Below are positions 46,640-54,934 of a stretch of 64,000 nt of DNA, in pieces. Both the position numbers and the translations under genes were made by a program. The notes under the pieces were generated by a model. That model had not been told where the DNA came from. It made no database searches and saw only the letters and a list, made by a program, of their open reading frames with translations. Position 1 is the first letter of the stretch. Every line of letters starts with the position of its first letter. The DNA is from Stackebrandtia endophytica. GTDB taxonomy: Bacteria > Actinomycetota > Actinomycetes > Mycobacteriales > Micromonosporaceae. Location of the stretch: the NCBI RefSeq assembly GCF_006716355.1, contig NZ_VFOW01000001.1:310001-374000 (forward strand), read 5' to 3'.

Positions 46640-46903
46640 CTACAGATGTCGGTAGACGTCCGCCGGGGTCAGATCCGTCGCCAGCATGAGGACCTGCAGG
46701 TGGTACAGCAGTTGGGAGATCTCCTCGGCGGTGCGGTCGCGCCCTTCGTGTTCGGCCGCCATCCAGACCTCGGCGGCTTCCTCGACGATCTTCTTACCGA
46801 TGGTGTGAACACCGGCGTCGAGTGCGGCCACCGTGCCGGAACCGGCGGGCCGGGTGGCGGCCCGTTCGGTGAGCTCTGCGAAGAGCTCGTCAAATGTCTT
46901 CAC
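46640..46903 (-). CDS. hisE: Phosphoribosyl-ATP pyrophosphatase
   Basis: An 87-residue protein with the MazG-like HisE fold: [15 protein letters not shown] at the start and the Mg-binding [18 protein letters not shown] helix. It removes pyrophosphate from PR-ATP, the second step of histidine synthesis. The GTG at 46903 gives the usual actinobacterial N terminus; a longer ATG start at 46969 adds 22 residues not typical of the family. It is upstream of hisG on the same strand. Confidence 0.93.
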   Translation of the reverse strand: MKTFDELFAELTERAATRPAGSGTVAALDAGVHTIGKKIVEEAAEVWMAAEHEGRDRTAEEISQLLYHLQVLMLATDLTPADVYRHL

Positions 46904-47000
46904 GTTCAGTGATTCTGCCAAGCCCAAGTAGTGAGACGCCACCCGGCGGTGCGAGTGTCGCCGATCCATCGGATCGATTCGGTGTCCGGTGAGCGGGCGT

Positions 47001-47033
47001 CGGCGAGCCGTCGAGGGTGTCGACGGCTCGCCG
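47001..47033 (-). terminator. Terminator of the rib operon
   Basis: CGGCGAGCCGTCGA and TCGACGGCTCGCCG form a perfect 14-bp stem with a 5-base loop, 20 bases after the ribH stop. It separates the rib operon from hisE. Confidence 0.8.
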
Positions 47034-47053
47034 AACGTGTCGCGGTCGGGTTC

Positions 47054-47524
47054 TCACCCCAGCGAGCGGATCGCCAACGCGGCGTCCAGGGCCGCGACGG
47101 TCGCCGACCATCCCTTGTCCTCGCTGGAGTCGGCCAGGCCGGCGCGATCCTCGGCCTGTTCGAGGTTGTCGACGGTGAGAACCCCGTGGGCCACCGGGGT
47201 CGCGGCGTCCAGCGCCACCCGGGTCAATCCGTCGGTGACCGACTGACACACGTAGTCGAAGTGCGCGGTTTCACCTCGGATGACCACACCGAGTGCGACC
47301 ACCGCGTCGACCTTTCCGGCCAACGCCTGCGCCACCACGGGCAGTTCAACCGACCCCGAGACCCGAAGCAGCGTCACCTCCGTCACCCCGCTGGCTTTGG
47401 CCGCCGCCTGTGCCCGGTCGACCAACTGATCCACCAGCGTGGCGTGCCAGCGGGTCGCCACGATTCCGAGCCGCAACCCTGCGGCCTCCACTGTGTCCAT
47501 AACGGGTGTGCCGTGTCCGGCCAT
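47054..47524 (-). CDS. ribH: 6,7-dimethyl-8-ribityllumazine synthase
   Basis: A 156-residue lumazine synthase that joins the DHBP and pyrimidinedione intermediates. Substrate-binding blocks ATRWHATLVDQLVD, VSGSVELPVVAQAL and ALGVVIRGETAHFDYV, with catalytic His in the last. It forms icosahedral or pentameric shells in other species. Last gene of ribE-ribBA-ribH, 42 bases after ribBA. Confidence 0.96.
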   Translation of the reverse strand: MAGHGTPVMDTVEAAGLRLGIVATRWHATLVDQLVDRAQAAAKASGVTEVTLLRVSGSVELPVVAQALAGKVDAVVALGVVIRGETAHFDYVCQSVTDGLTRVALDAATPVAHGVLTVDNLEQAEDRAGLADSSEDKGWSATVAALDAALAIRSLG

Positions 47525-47566
47525 GTTCCGTCCTCTCGGTTCGTCGGGTGATTGTGGTGGACCGGA

Positions 47567-48799
47567 CTAACGGGCACCGGCGGCCTCAACTGGCAGGTCG
47601 TCCAGCAGGTGCCCCATACGGTCGCGTTTGGTACGCAGGTAATCCAGGTTCTCCGGTCGCGCCTGGTTGGGCAGTCGCACCCGGCCGGTCACGGTGATAC
47701 CGAAACCCTCCAGTCCGGCGCGCTTGGCGGGGTTGTTGGTCAACAACCGCATCGAACGCACTCCGAGGTCGGCCAGGATCTGCGCACCGGTGCCGTAGTC
47801 GCGCGCGTCGGCGGGAAGACCCAGGTCCAGATTGGCGTCAACGGTGTCACGACCGTTGTCCTGCAACTGATACGCACGGAGCTTGTCCAACAGACCGATG
47901 CCGCGACCCTCGTGACCGCGCATGTAGAGAACCACCCCGCGGCCCTCCTGGTCGACCGCCGACATCGCCGAGCGCAACTGCGGGCCGCAGTCGCACCGCA
48001 GCGAACCGAACGCGTCACCGGTGAGGCACTCTGAATGCACCCGCACCAGGACGTCCTCGCCGTCGGCGATGTCACCGCGCACCATCGCGATGTGCTCGGT
48101 GCCGTCGAGCAGCGCGCGATACCCGACCGCGGTGAACTCACCGTGTTCGGTGGGCAGCCGGGTTTCGGCGACCCGCTCCACCTGGGCTTCGGTGCGTCGC
48201 CGATAGGCGATCAGATCGGCGATGCTGATGAGCGCCAGGTCGTGTTCGGTGGCGAACTCCCGCAACCGTCCCAGTCGCATCATGGTGCCGTCGTCGTTGA
48301 CCAGTTCACACAGGACGCCTGCCGGTCGCAGCCCGGCGAGGACGGCCAGATCGATGGCCGCCTCGGTGTGCCCCGGCCGGCGCAGTACTCCGCCCTCCTT
48401 GGCGCGCAACGGGACCAGGTGGCCGGGTCGGGACAGGTCGGTGGCGACGGTCGCCGGATCGGCCAGCAACCGAATGGTGTGGGAGCGGTCGGCAGCCGAG
48501 ATACCGGTGCTGACGCCGTGACGAGCGTCGACGGAGACGGTGTACGCGGTGCCGCGCGGGTCCTCATTGGTGTGATAGGCCGGTGGCAGTTCCAACCGGT
48601 CGGCGTCGGCGGCGGTCAACGGTGCGCAGATGTAGCCGGAGCTGTAGCGCACCATGAACGCCACCAACGCCGGTGTGGCCAGTTCCGCCGCGAAGATGAG
48701 GTCGCCCTCGTTCTCCCGGTCCTCATCGTCGACGACCACGACCGGTCGCCCGGCGGCGATGTCGGCCAGGGCCCGCTCAATCGAATCCAGTGTGGTCAT
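47567..48799 (-). CDS. ribBA: Bifunctional DHBP synthase / GTP cyclohydrolase II
   Basis: A 410-residue fusion. Residues 1-200 are DHBP synthase ([16 protein letters not shown] acidic loop; [33 protein letters not shown]). Residues 205-400 are GTP cyclohydrolase II ([24 protein letters not shown], zinc Cys triad; [15 protein letters not shown]). It makes both precursors of lumazine from ribulose-5-phosphate and GTP. It overlaps ribE by four bases. Confidence 0.96.
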   Translation of the reverse strand: MTTLDSIERALADIAAGRPVVVVDDEDRENEGDLIFAAELATPALVAFMVRYSSGYICAPLTAADADRLELPPAYHTNEDPRGTAYTVSVDARHGVSTGISAADRSHTIRLLADPATVATDLSRPGHLVPLRAKEGGVLRRPGHTEAAIDLAVLAGLRPAGVLCELVNDDGTMMRLGRLREFATEHDLALISIADLIAYRRRTEAQVERVAETRLPTEHGEFTAVGYRALLDGTEHIAMVRGDIADGEDVLVRVHSECLTGDAFGSLRCDCGPQLRSAMSAVDQEGRGVVLYMRGHEGRGIGLLDKLRAYQLQDNGRDTVDANLDLGLPADARDYGTGAQILADLGVRSMRLLTNNPAKRAGLEGFGITVTGRVRLPNQARPENLDYLRTKRDRMGHLLDDLPVEAAGAR

Positions 48800-49395
48800 G
48801 AGGTGCTCCCGGTCTCGAAACGGGCTTCCAGCAATCGTTCGACGTGTTTGGCGATCACATCCATCTCCAGATGGACCGGGTCACCGATCTGCTTGTGGCC
48901 CAACGTGGTCATCGCCAACGTCGTGGGGATCAGGCCGACACTGAACTGGGTGTCGGACACGTTGACGACCGTCAGCGACACACCGTCGACCGTTATCGAA
49001 CCCTTGTGGACTATGTAGCGGGAGGCGCCTTCGGGAAGGGCGAACGTGACCGTCTCCCACTCCCCCGACGGCTCGCGCTTGAGGATCTCACCGACCCCGT
49101 CGACGTGGCCCTGAACCAGGTGACCACCCAGGCGGGTGTTCAGGGTCGCGGCACGCTCCAGATTCACGCGATCGCCCGGCTGCAACCGGGACAACGCGGT
49201 ACGCAGAAACGTCTCGCCCATGACATCGACGGTGAAGACGTCGTCGACCACGGTGGTGACGGTCAGACACACTCCGTTGACCGCGATCGAGTCGCCGTGC
49301 CGGGCGTCGCCGACGACCAGTGGGCCGCGAATGGACAGGCGGTCGGACGCCACCTCGGTGATTTCGCCGAGTTCCTCGACAATTCCAGTGAACAT
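48796..49395 (-). CDS. ribE: Riboflavin synthase alpha subunit
   Basis: A 199-residue enzyme with two lumazine-binding repeats ([12 protein letters not shown] to about 95; [16 protein letters not shown] to 190). It dismutates two lumazines to riboflavin. First structural gene of the operon, preceded by the FMN riboswitch. ribD, the deaminase/reductase usually next to it, is not in this window. Confidence 0.96.
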   Translation of the reverse strand: MFTGIVEELGEITEVASDRLSIRGPLVVGDARHGDSIAVNGVCLTVTTVVDDVFTVDVMGETFLRTALSRLQPGDRVNLERAATLNTRLGGHLVQGHVDGVGEILKREPSGEWETVTFALPEGASRYIVHKGSITVDGVSLTVVNVSDTQFSVGLIPTTLAMTTLGHKQIGDPVHLEMDVIAKHVERLLEARFETGSTS

Positions 49396-49494
49396 AACCT
49401 CGTGTTCCCTCTACCTGCGGTAATGGGCACACGGCAGGCGGGGACAGCGAGTCGCGCGTCCAACGCATCACGTCGAACACACTCGCGCGCCAAC

Positions 49495-49624
49495 TACCAT
49501 CCGGACTTTGACCGTCGGCCCCGGAATCTCACCGGGTCAACCGATCACTGGAGGCGATCGGGTCGCGGGCTCGCGGAGTCGATGCTCCGTTACCGCCGGT
49601 TCGGAATTTCACCGACCCCGCCAG
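49495..49624 (-). promoter_or_regulatory. FMN riboswitch (RFN element)
   Basis: The minus strand carries the conserved RFN core: GGGTCGGTGAAATTCCGAAC, CCGGCGGTAA, AGTCCGCGAGCC-like segments, GATTCCGGGGCCGACGGT and AAAGTCCGGATGG. It senses FMN and should turn down ribE-ribBA-ribH when flavin is plentiful. It begins about 100 bases before the ribE start. I do not see an obvious terminator between it and ribE, so control may be at translation initiation. Confidence 0.93.
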
Positions 49625-49712
49625 CGCGCATGCTGGTTGTCTCACAGTCTGCCACGCGAGACGTCCCACCCGTCGGCTCGGTGGGTGATGTCACAACACC
49701 CCGATACGTCGG

Positions 49713-49741
49713 TTGCGATTCGCGCCTGGTGTCCGTATTGT
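49713..49741 (+). promoter_or_regulatory. Promoter of the erm leader transcript
   Basis: -35 TTGCGA (49713-49718), a 17-base spacer and -10 TATTGT (49736-49741). The leader ATG lies seven bases later, so the transcript would begin at or next to it. It is divergent from the FMN-riboswitch promoter of the rib operon. Confidence 0.65.
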
Positions 49742-49748
49742 CGTGGGC

Positions 49749-49835
49749 ATGGCAGGATTCATATGGAGCGCGGTGACCACCGTCACCGCGTTGCGGGCTC
49801 CCTTCATTGTGATCCGCCCCCGGGTGACGGCTTAA
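49749..49835 (+). CDS. Candidate regulatory leader peptide upstream of erm
   Basis: A 28-codon ORF that starts ATG seven bases after a good -10 box and ends TAA 264 bases before erm. The peptide begins MAGFIWSAV and ends APFIVIRPRVTA. The FIVI segment recalls the IFVI of ErmC leaders, and RPR fits the Arg/Lys-X-Arg/Lys pattern that stalls macrolide-bound ribosomes. A perfect hairpin (49769-49777 with 49782-49790) lies inside the ORF, and its 3' arm CCGTCACC can pair instead with GGTGACGG (49823-49830). This is the topology of an attenuator. Existence of the peptide is inferred. Confidence 0.5.
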   Translation: MAGFIWSAVTTVTALRAPFIVIRPRVTA

Positions 49836-50099
49836 GGCTTCGGTCGACGCCAACCCGTTGCATTCCCAGGCCATTACGGCCTCGGGTCCTGATGCGCCGA
49901 GCTGTCGCGCTTCGTTAACCATTCGCGCCGCTTTCGCACATCGTCTTGACGCTGACCGGGTGTCCGTTCAGTGACACCTCACGTCGATCGACGCCTTTTC
50001 GAAGACAACTTTCGTCTCGGACGGGCATCCTTTCCCACGTCACGCGGCATGCGCATGCCCGTCCTCAATCGACCTTCATGGTCACAAAGGACTACTGGT

Positions 50100-50990
50100 A
50101 TGCAGTACCGCGACTCCGTTCACCGTTCCGCTCACGACGACCGTCGACGTCGACAAGGCCGATTCGATCGATCCCGCCACCCGTCTCGCGGTGGCATGGG
50201 CGAGCATCCCGGCGGGCACGACCGACGCGGCAACACTCGAAAGCGGCTGTCACAGAACTTCCTGACCGATCCGCAGATCGCCGCCACCGTCGCGCGACGC
50301 TCCGGTGTCGAATCCGACGACGCGGTCATCGAGGTGGGCCCCGGTCGGGGAATCCTCACCCGGGCGCTGCAGCCACTCTGCCGCGAGATCACCGCTTACG
50401 AGCTCGATCCGAAGTACGCCAAGCTCATCAGCGAAAAACACCGCGACGACCCCAAGGTGACCTGCCACCATCAGGACTTCCTGACAGTGCCCGCGCCGCG
50501 TGAGGCATTCCGGTTGGTCGCGAACATTCCGTACTCGCGGACCTCAGACATCATCGACTGGTGCTTGGCGACGCCGACACTGAAGTCCGCCACGCTGATA
50601 ACGCAGTGGGAGTATGCCCGTAAACGCACCGGCGACTATGGACGGTGGTCTCGTTTGACGGTGCTGTCCTGGCCGCAGGTCGAATGGCGGCTCCTCGGTC
50701 GCGTCGATCGGCGGAAGTTCAATCCGGTGCCAAGCGTCGACTCGGGAATCCTCCATTTGGAACGGCGGAAGACACCACTGCTGGTTCCATTCCAGCAGCG
50801 AGATTTCGAGGAGATGGTGAGGTTGGGTTTCACCGGCATCGGCGGCGACATCTTCCGCTCGCTGCGGCAAGCGGTATCGACGGAGCGACTGCGTCAAGCG
50901 TTTCGCGATGCCGATGTCAACCCGCGCGCGCAGGTCGGATACGTGTCACCACAGGAGTGGCTGAGGCTCTATGACAGCCTCATGTCCTAG
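50100..50990 (+). CDS. erm: Erm-type 23S rRNA (adenine-N6) methyltransferase
   Basis: About 296 residues. An Arg/His-rich N-terminal stretch is followed by RLSQNFLTD (about 49-57), the SAM motif IEVGPGRGILTRAL, ELDPKYA, and the catalytic NIPYSRTSDIIDW (about 142-154); ARKRTGDYGRWSRL and FNPVPSVDSGILHL follow. These are Erm/KsgA-family motifs; NIPY with the ARKRTGDYGRWSR block favours Erm, which methylates A2058 of 23S rRNA and confers macrolide-lincosamide-streptogramin resistance. ATG at 50100 has AAAGGA eight bases upstream; ATG at 50193 is an alternative giving a shorter, more typical N terminus. An isolated gene inside the rib region. Confidence 0.85.
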   Translation: MQYRDSVHRSAHDDRRRRQGRFDRSRHPSRGGMGEHPGGHDRRGNTRKRLSQNFLTDPQIAATVARRSGVESDDAVIEVGPGRGILTRALQPLCREITAYELDPKYAKLISEKHRDDPKVTCHHQDFLTVPAPREAFRLVANIPYSRTSDIIDWCLATPTLKSATLITQWEYARKRTGDYGRWSRLTVLSWPQVEWRLLGRVDRRKFNPVPSVDSGILHLERRKTPLLVPFQQRDFEEMVRLGFTGIGGDIFRSLRQAVSTERLRQAFRDADVNPRAQVGYVSPQEWLRLYDSLMS

Positions 50991-51002
50991 GAACAGTTGA
51001 GT

Positions 51003-51036
51003 GGTCGCACCCGCGTCTCGGATGTGGGTGCACCAC
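51003..51036 (+). terminator. Terminator hairpin after erm
   Basis: GCACCC (51008-51013) pairs with GGGTGC (51027-51032), extended by TGG/CCA beyond a bulge, about 15 bases after the erm stop. Confidence 0.5.
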
Positions 51037-51121
51037 AGGCATGAAAAAGGTGCGTCAGAAGCCCGGCGATCGTGATCGGCCTAACTGACACGACGGGATC
51101 GACCGCATAGGATCGGCGGCC

Positions 51122-51892
51122 ATGTCGAACTTCTTGAACCAACTGTTCTCGTTGGCTGGCCGCCGAGCCGTCGTCACCGGCGGATCCTCCGGTATCGGAC
51201 TGGCGATGGCCGAGGCTCTCGGCCGCGCCGGTGCCTCCATCGTGTTGGTCGCTCGATCCGTCGATCGGTTGGGCGAGGCGGCACGCGGCCTGCGTGACCT
51301 CGGTGTCACTGTGGACACGGTGTCGGCCGATCTGGCCGACCGCGATGTGGTGGCCACGGCGGCCGCCACGATCGCCGACGGTGGTGAACCGGACATCCTC
51401 ATCAACGCCGCCGGCATCAACCTGCGGCCGCCGATGGGTGAACTCACCGAGGCCGACTGGGATGTCACGCTGGATCTGAACCTGACGGCCCCATGGTTGC
51501 TGGGGCAGCGTTTCGGGCCGGGTATGGCCGAACGTGGTTTCGGACGCATCATCAATCTGGCGTCACAGCAGTCGATTCGGGCTTTCGGCAACAGTGGGGT
51601 CTACGGTGTCACCAAGACCGCGATCTGCGGTTTGACCCGATCGCAGGCCGAGGCGTGGTCGGGTAGCGGTGTCTGTTGTAACGCGGTCGCGCCCGGTTTC
51701 GTTCGTACACCATTGACCGAACCGACGTTCGAGGTACCGGGACGTCCTGCGGCGCTGGCGGCGCGCACCATGGTGGGCCGCAATGGACTGCCGGGCGATT
51801 TCGCGGGGATCGCGGTGTTTCTCGCGTCCCGAGCCGCCGACTACGTCACGGGTCAGACCATTTTCGTCGACGGCGGTTTCTCCGCGAACTGA
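51122..51892 (+). CDS. SDR family oxidoreductase
   Basis: A 256-residue classical SDR: VVTGGSSGIGLAMAEAL (TGxxxGIG), NAAGIN, catalytic Ser in NLASQQSIRAFGNSGVYGVTKTA with Tyr and Lys following, and C-terminal GQTIFVDGGFSAN. It is closest in style to gluconate 5-dehydrogenase and related sugar-acid dehydrogenases, so a sugar or polyol substrate is a guess. Stand-alone gene. Confidence 0.88.
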   Translation: MSNFLNQLFSLAGRRAVVTGGSSGIGLAMAEALGRAGASIVLVARSVDRLGEAARGLRDLGVTVDTVSADLADRDVVATAAATIADGGEPDILINAAGINLRPPMGELTEADWDVTLDLNLTAPWLLGQRFGPGMAERGFGRIINLASQQSIRAFGNSGVYGVTKTAICGLTRSQAEAWSGSGVCCNAVAPGFVRTPLTEPTFEVPGRPAALAARTMVGRNGLPGDFAGIAVFLASRAADYVTGQTIFVDGGFSAN

Positions 51893-51923
51893 TGAAGACA
51901 GCCGCTACAGCCCATTTGATGCG

Positions 51924-52379
51924 TCAGCCAGGAGAGAGCACGATCAAGGTGTCGGTGCTCTCACCACCAACCAACGCGATCGCGATGGCGGTGTTCCCAT
52001 TCGACCACACCTTCTGCAGATAGTCGAACGCCTCACCCGGGTAGCGCTCGTCCAACTCCCACCCCGGACCCAACGCGTTCTGATAGAGCGATTGCAGGGC
52101 GGACCAGCGAGTCGCATCAGAGTCCGGGAACGTGTAATACTCAACGTCCCACGGACCGTCATAATGCCGTGAGAGGTCCTCATGCAGACTCGCCAAGGCA
52201 AGTTGCACCGCGGTGAAGGAATCGTCGTCAGCTGCGCCAAGTCGAGCTTCAGCTGGTGTCGGGAGCGCCTCCGGCAACGGTGCCGCAGAGGAACAGCCCG
52301 CGAAAAACAGTAACCCTACACCGGCGACCATCGCGAACGTCCTGTAAGGACGACGACGCATGGAGGAATGGGGACTCAT
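51924..52379 (-). CDS. Putative lipoprotein
   Basis: A 151-residue secreted protein. N-terminal signal MSPHSSMRRRPYRTFAMVAG with a hydrophobic core and lipobox FAGC gives an acylated Cys at position 29, to be processed by Lgt and LspA. The mature part is acidic, with a WDVEYYTFPDSDATRWSAL segment, and matches no family I know. The ATG at 52379 has AGGA eight bases upstream; the frame is open further upstream through the repeat array, but that is not signal-peptide sequence. Confidence 0.75.
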   Translation of the reverse strand: MSPHSSMRRRPYRTFAMVAGVGLLFFAGCSSAAPLPEALPTPAEARLGAADDDSFTAVQLALASLHEDLSRHYDGPWDVEYYTFPDSDATRWSALQSLYQNALGPGWELDERYPGEAFDYLQKVWSNGNTAIAIALVGGESTDTLIVLSPG

Positions 52380-52431
52380 TCGCCAGATCCTACGCGCCAC
52401 CGGGAACAGAGGGTTGGCCGTGTCGGACACG

Positions 52432-52812
52432 GATTCGCCCGTCCAGGTGCGGCGTTCTGCCGGAGGCAGACCAGACAGCAGAGCGCAAGACGCAGGCTTC
52501 CGCCGCCTACGGTCTTGATAGGCAAGCCGGGCCACAACACCACCAGACACCTACCCCAACCCGCGATTCGCCCGTCCAGGTGCGGCGTTCTGCCGGAGGC
52601 AGACCAGACAGCAGAGCGCAAGACGCAGGCTTCCGCCGCCTACGGTCTTGATAGGCAAGCCGGGCCACGAGCCGCCAGACACGTGCCCTGGGCCAACCCC
52701 GCGATTCGCCCGTCCAGGTGCGCGTATGGCAAGACGCAGGCTTCCGCCGCCTACGGTTTTGGTAGGCAAGGAAGACTGCGACGCCGCCAGACACGTGCCT
52801 GGGCGAGCGAAT
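52432..52812. repeat. Tandem array of three 133-138 bp repeats
   Basis: Unit 1 starts at 52432, unit 2 at 52565 and unit 3 at 52703. The first 104 bases of units 1 and 2 are identical (52432-52535 and 52565-52668). Unit 3 keeps the first 20 bases and the AAGACGCAGGCTTCCGCC block but has lost about 34 bases between them. Each full unit holds a TCTGCC-GGA-GGCAGA hairpin, and all end in a variant of CCGCCAGACACGTGCC. Open frames through it are in repeats and are not proteins. The 432-base gap between the lipoprotein and receiver-GGDEF genes consists almost wholly of this array. I did not find other copies in the window. Confidence 0.9.
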
Positions 52813-53852
52813 CAGGCTACGCGGGGGTGTTGCCAAAAAGCCTGGTGCGGTTCGTCGGATTGGTAGCGGAGGTTGTTGAGTTCGGAGAGGTCGGCGGTGC
52901 GGATGTCGTGGCGGCGGTCGTAGGCGACGTGGGATCCGGGGTGGGATTTGGCCACGCTCTTCATTTCGGTTGCCACTGCGACGGCTTCGCGGGGGTCGGT
53001 GAAGTGGCGTTGTTGGGAGAGGGCCACTCCGATGGAGAGGGTCGGGAGTTTGGCTTGGATGGGCCGACCTTGGCGGTCGTGGGATTCTATGTAGCCGCGT
53101 TCGGCGTCTTGGGGGTCGCAGAGGGCGGAGGCGCGGGTTTCGAATTCGGCGATCGCGTGTCGGGTGATCGGGGCGACCAGTAGGGGGTCGCACATGATGA
53201 TGAAGTCGTCGCCGCCGACGTGTCCGATGAAGGCGTGGGGTGGCCCGGCGGCGAGGGCGGCTCGGTGCAGGGAACCGGCGAGGGATTGGATGAATTCGTC
53301 GCCGCGTACGAAGCCGTAGGCGTCGTTGACGCTTTTGAATTGGTTGATGTCGACGTAGCAGAGGGCGAAGGGTTCTCCGCTGTGTACCCATTCGGCGATT
53401 TCGGCGAGGATGCGTGCGTTGCCGGGTAGGCCGGTCAGGGGTGAGACTTCGCGGATTTCACGGTGGCGCCTCAGCGCGGATCTGACTCGCGCGACCACTT
53501 CGGCGGCGTCGAAGGGTTTGACGACGTAATCGTCGGCGCCGACGGTGAGACCGGCGATCCGGTCGGCGGACAGTCCTCGACAGGTCACCATGATCACCGG
53601 GAGGCTGGCTGTCATGGGGTCGCCGCGGAGTTGGCGGGTCAGTTCGAGCCCGTCGATGAGCGGGAGCTCCACTTCCATCAGCACGAGGTCGGGGCGGCGA
53701 CGCGAGATCTGGGCGAGCGCCTGGTATCCGTCGCGGGCTATGGAGGTGTCGAAACCGTTGTCGCGCAGTTGGCCTGCGAGGTATTCGGTCAGTTCGGAGT
53801 CGGGGTCTACGACTAGAACGTGTTCGGCGGGGGTGTCTGGGGGTCCTGTCAT
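52812..53852 (-). CDS. Receiver-GGDEF protein (putative diguanylate cyclase)
   Basis: A 346-residue protein. Residues 10-128 are a CheY-like receiver, and 135-315 a GGDEF domain with the active site GGDDF (213-217), preceded by DINQFKSVND. It should make c-di-GMP. In the receiver the phospho-acceptor Asp is replaced by Glu (LVLMEVELP, Glu 60), while the Lys of VVKPF (112) and Thr of MVTC (90) remain; the second acidic-pocket position is Pro. So phosphorylation is unlikely and the state may be fixed. It starts five bases after the rpe stop, so it is cotranscribed with rpe. Confidence 0.9.
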   Translation of the reverse strand: MTGPPDTPAEHVLVVDPDSELTEYLAGQLRDNGFDTSIARDGYQALAQISRRRPDLVLMEVELPLIDGLELTRQLRGDPMTASLPVIMVTCRGLSADRIAGLTVGADDYVVKPFDAAEVVARVRSALRRHREIREVSPLTGLPGNARILAEIAEWVHSGEPFALCYVDINQFKSVNDAYGFVRGDEFIQSLAGSLHRAALAAGPPHAFIGHVGGDDFIIMCDPLLVAPITRHAIAEFETRASALCDPQDAERGYIESHDRQGRPIQAKLPTLSIGVALSQQRHFTDPREAVAVATEMKSVAKSHPGSHVAYDRRHDIRTADLSELNNLRYQSDEPHQAFWQHPRVA

Positions 53853-53856
53853 CGGG

Positions 53857-54543
53857 TCACCGGTCTGGCTTGGGTATCGCGTCACCGGCAAGTCCACGAA
53901 GCCGGCGGATCGCCTTGGCGGGGTCAGCGGCACCATAGACGGCCGTGCCGGCGACGAAGGCGTCGGCACCGGCTTCGGCGGCGGCCGCGATCGTGTCGTC
54001 GGCGATGCCTCCGTCCACTTCGATGCGGAGTTCGAGGTGGCCGGTGCGTACCGCGTGCCGCGCGGTGCGGACCTTGTCCAGGAGTTCGGGGATGAACGAC
54101 TGGCCACCGAATCCGGCCTTGATCGTCATGATCAACAGGGTGTCGAACTCGGGGAGGATGTCGAGGTAGGGCTCGACGGGGGTGTCCCGGTCGATCGCCA
54201 GCCCGGCCTTGCTACCCGCCGCCCGCAGGTCGCGCGCGACCCCGACGGGGTCGGAGGTCGCTTCGGCGTGGAAGGTGACGTTGTAGGCGCCCAACTCCGC
54301 GTATCCGACGGCCCACCGCTTCGGGTCGGTGATCATGAGGTGGCAGTCCAGTGGCAGGTTGGTGGCCGCCACCAGGGATTTCACCACCGGCACCCCGATG
54401 GTGAGGTTCGGAACGAAGTGGTTGTCCATGACATCGACGTGCAGCCAGTCGGCGTCGTCGGCGACCTGTTCGCAGGCTTCGGCGAGCCGCGCGAAATCGG
54501 CGGCGAGCAGGCTGGGCGCGATCACTGTCTCTGGAGTCGACAC
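53857..54543 (-). CDS. rpe: Ribulose-phosphate 3-epimerase
   Basis: A 228-residue TIM barrel that interconverts ribulose-5-P and xylulose-5-P. Metal and catalytic residues lie in [35 protein letters not shown] and EVDGGI. It is in its conserved place after rsmB in the priA-def-fmt-rsmB-rpe-ribD order, but two genes on either strand now intervene and ribD is missing after it. GTG start. Confidence 0.95.
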   Translation of the reverse strand: MSTPETVIAPSLLAADFARLAEACEQVADDADWLHVDVMDNHFVPNLTIGVPVVKSLVAATNLPLDCHLMITDPKRWAVGYAELGAYNVTFHAEATSDPVGVARDLRAAGSKAGLAIDRDTPVEPYLDILPEFDTLLIMTIKAGFGGQSFIPELLDKVRTARHAVRTGHLELRIEVDGGIADDTIAAAAEAGADAFVAGTAVYGAADPAKAIRRLRGLAGDAIPKPDR

Positions 54544-54934
54544 GTGGAACAGTGTATTCGCTTCACCCCAGGGCGTACAGGCCCGACTACGGGATATTTG
54601 CGCATTCGACTACCTGAAATCTAATCCGCCAGGATGTGCGGCTTCGAAACCGTGACAAACTCCAATCTTTGGGACGTACATCACATTGTCGACGGCAACC
54701 GTGATCACGTCACCGTTCGACCGCACGCCATACTGGACGGCGAATGCCGCCGGAGGGTCGCGGTCGGCGCCATCGGACTTCGACGCGGCGTGGCATGCGC
54801 TTGAGGGCGCGGGATGTCCTACTGCGCGAACGGTGGGACGACCACGGAACACGTGCACAAGGCACGTGGGGCGTCGGCGTCACCGGCACCCCGACCACCC
54901 TCCACATTGATGCGAACAACTAGGAGGCTATGGA
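54544..54934. other. Intergenic region without a convincing gene
   Basis: This 391-base stretch between the divergent rpe and epimerase genes is lower in GC than its surroundings. Three short overlapping frames exist: 54610-54858 on the minus strand, and 54634-54801 and 54686-54910 on the plus. None has a good ribosome site or recognisable motif. It may hold promoters for both flanking genes or the remains of a small gene. Confidence 0.5.

Noticed and set aside
49892-49918. An 8-codon ORF (MRRAVALR) between the erm leader and erm
   Set aside because: No ribosome site and no supporting structure; too short to judge.
49971-50099. Upstream extension of the erm frame
   Set aside because: The frame is open, but the only good Shine-Dalgarno serves the ATG at 50100 and the extension has no Erm similarity.
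50078-50503. A second possible erm leader starting MVTKDYW and containing RLR
   Set aside because: It overlaps erm without an early stop, and Arg-X-Arg is common by chance in off-frame high-GC sequence. Kept only as a lesser alternative.
52432-52812. CRISPR-like repeats
   Set aside because: Units are 133-138 bp and nearly contiguous, with no short repeats and unique spacers, and no cas genes.
52507-53391. Arg/Pro-rich minus-strand frame across the repeats and GGDEF gene
   Set aside because: It reads the GGDEF gene in a wrong frame and the repeats as protein.
54610-54858. An 82-codon minus-strand frame upstream of rpe
   Set aside because: Parts look protein-like, but there is no ribosome site or motif and two other frames overlap it; reported only as an unresolved region.
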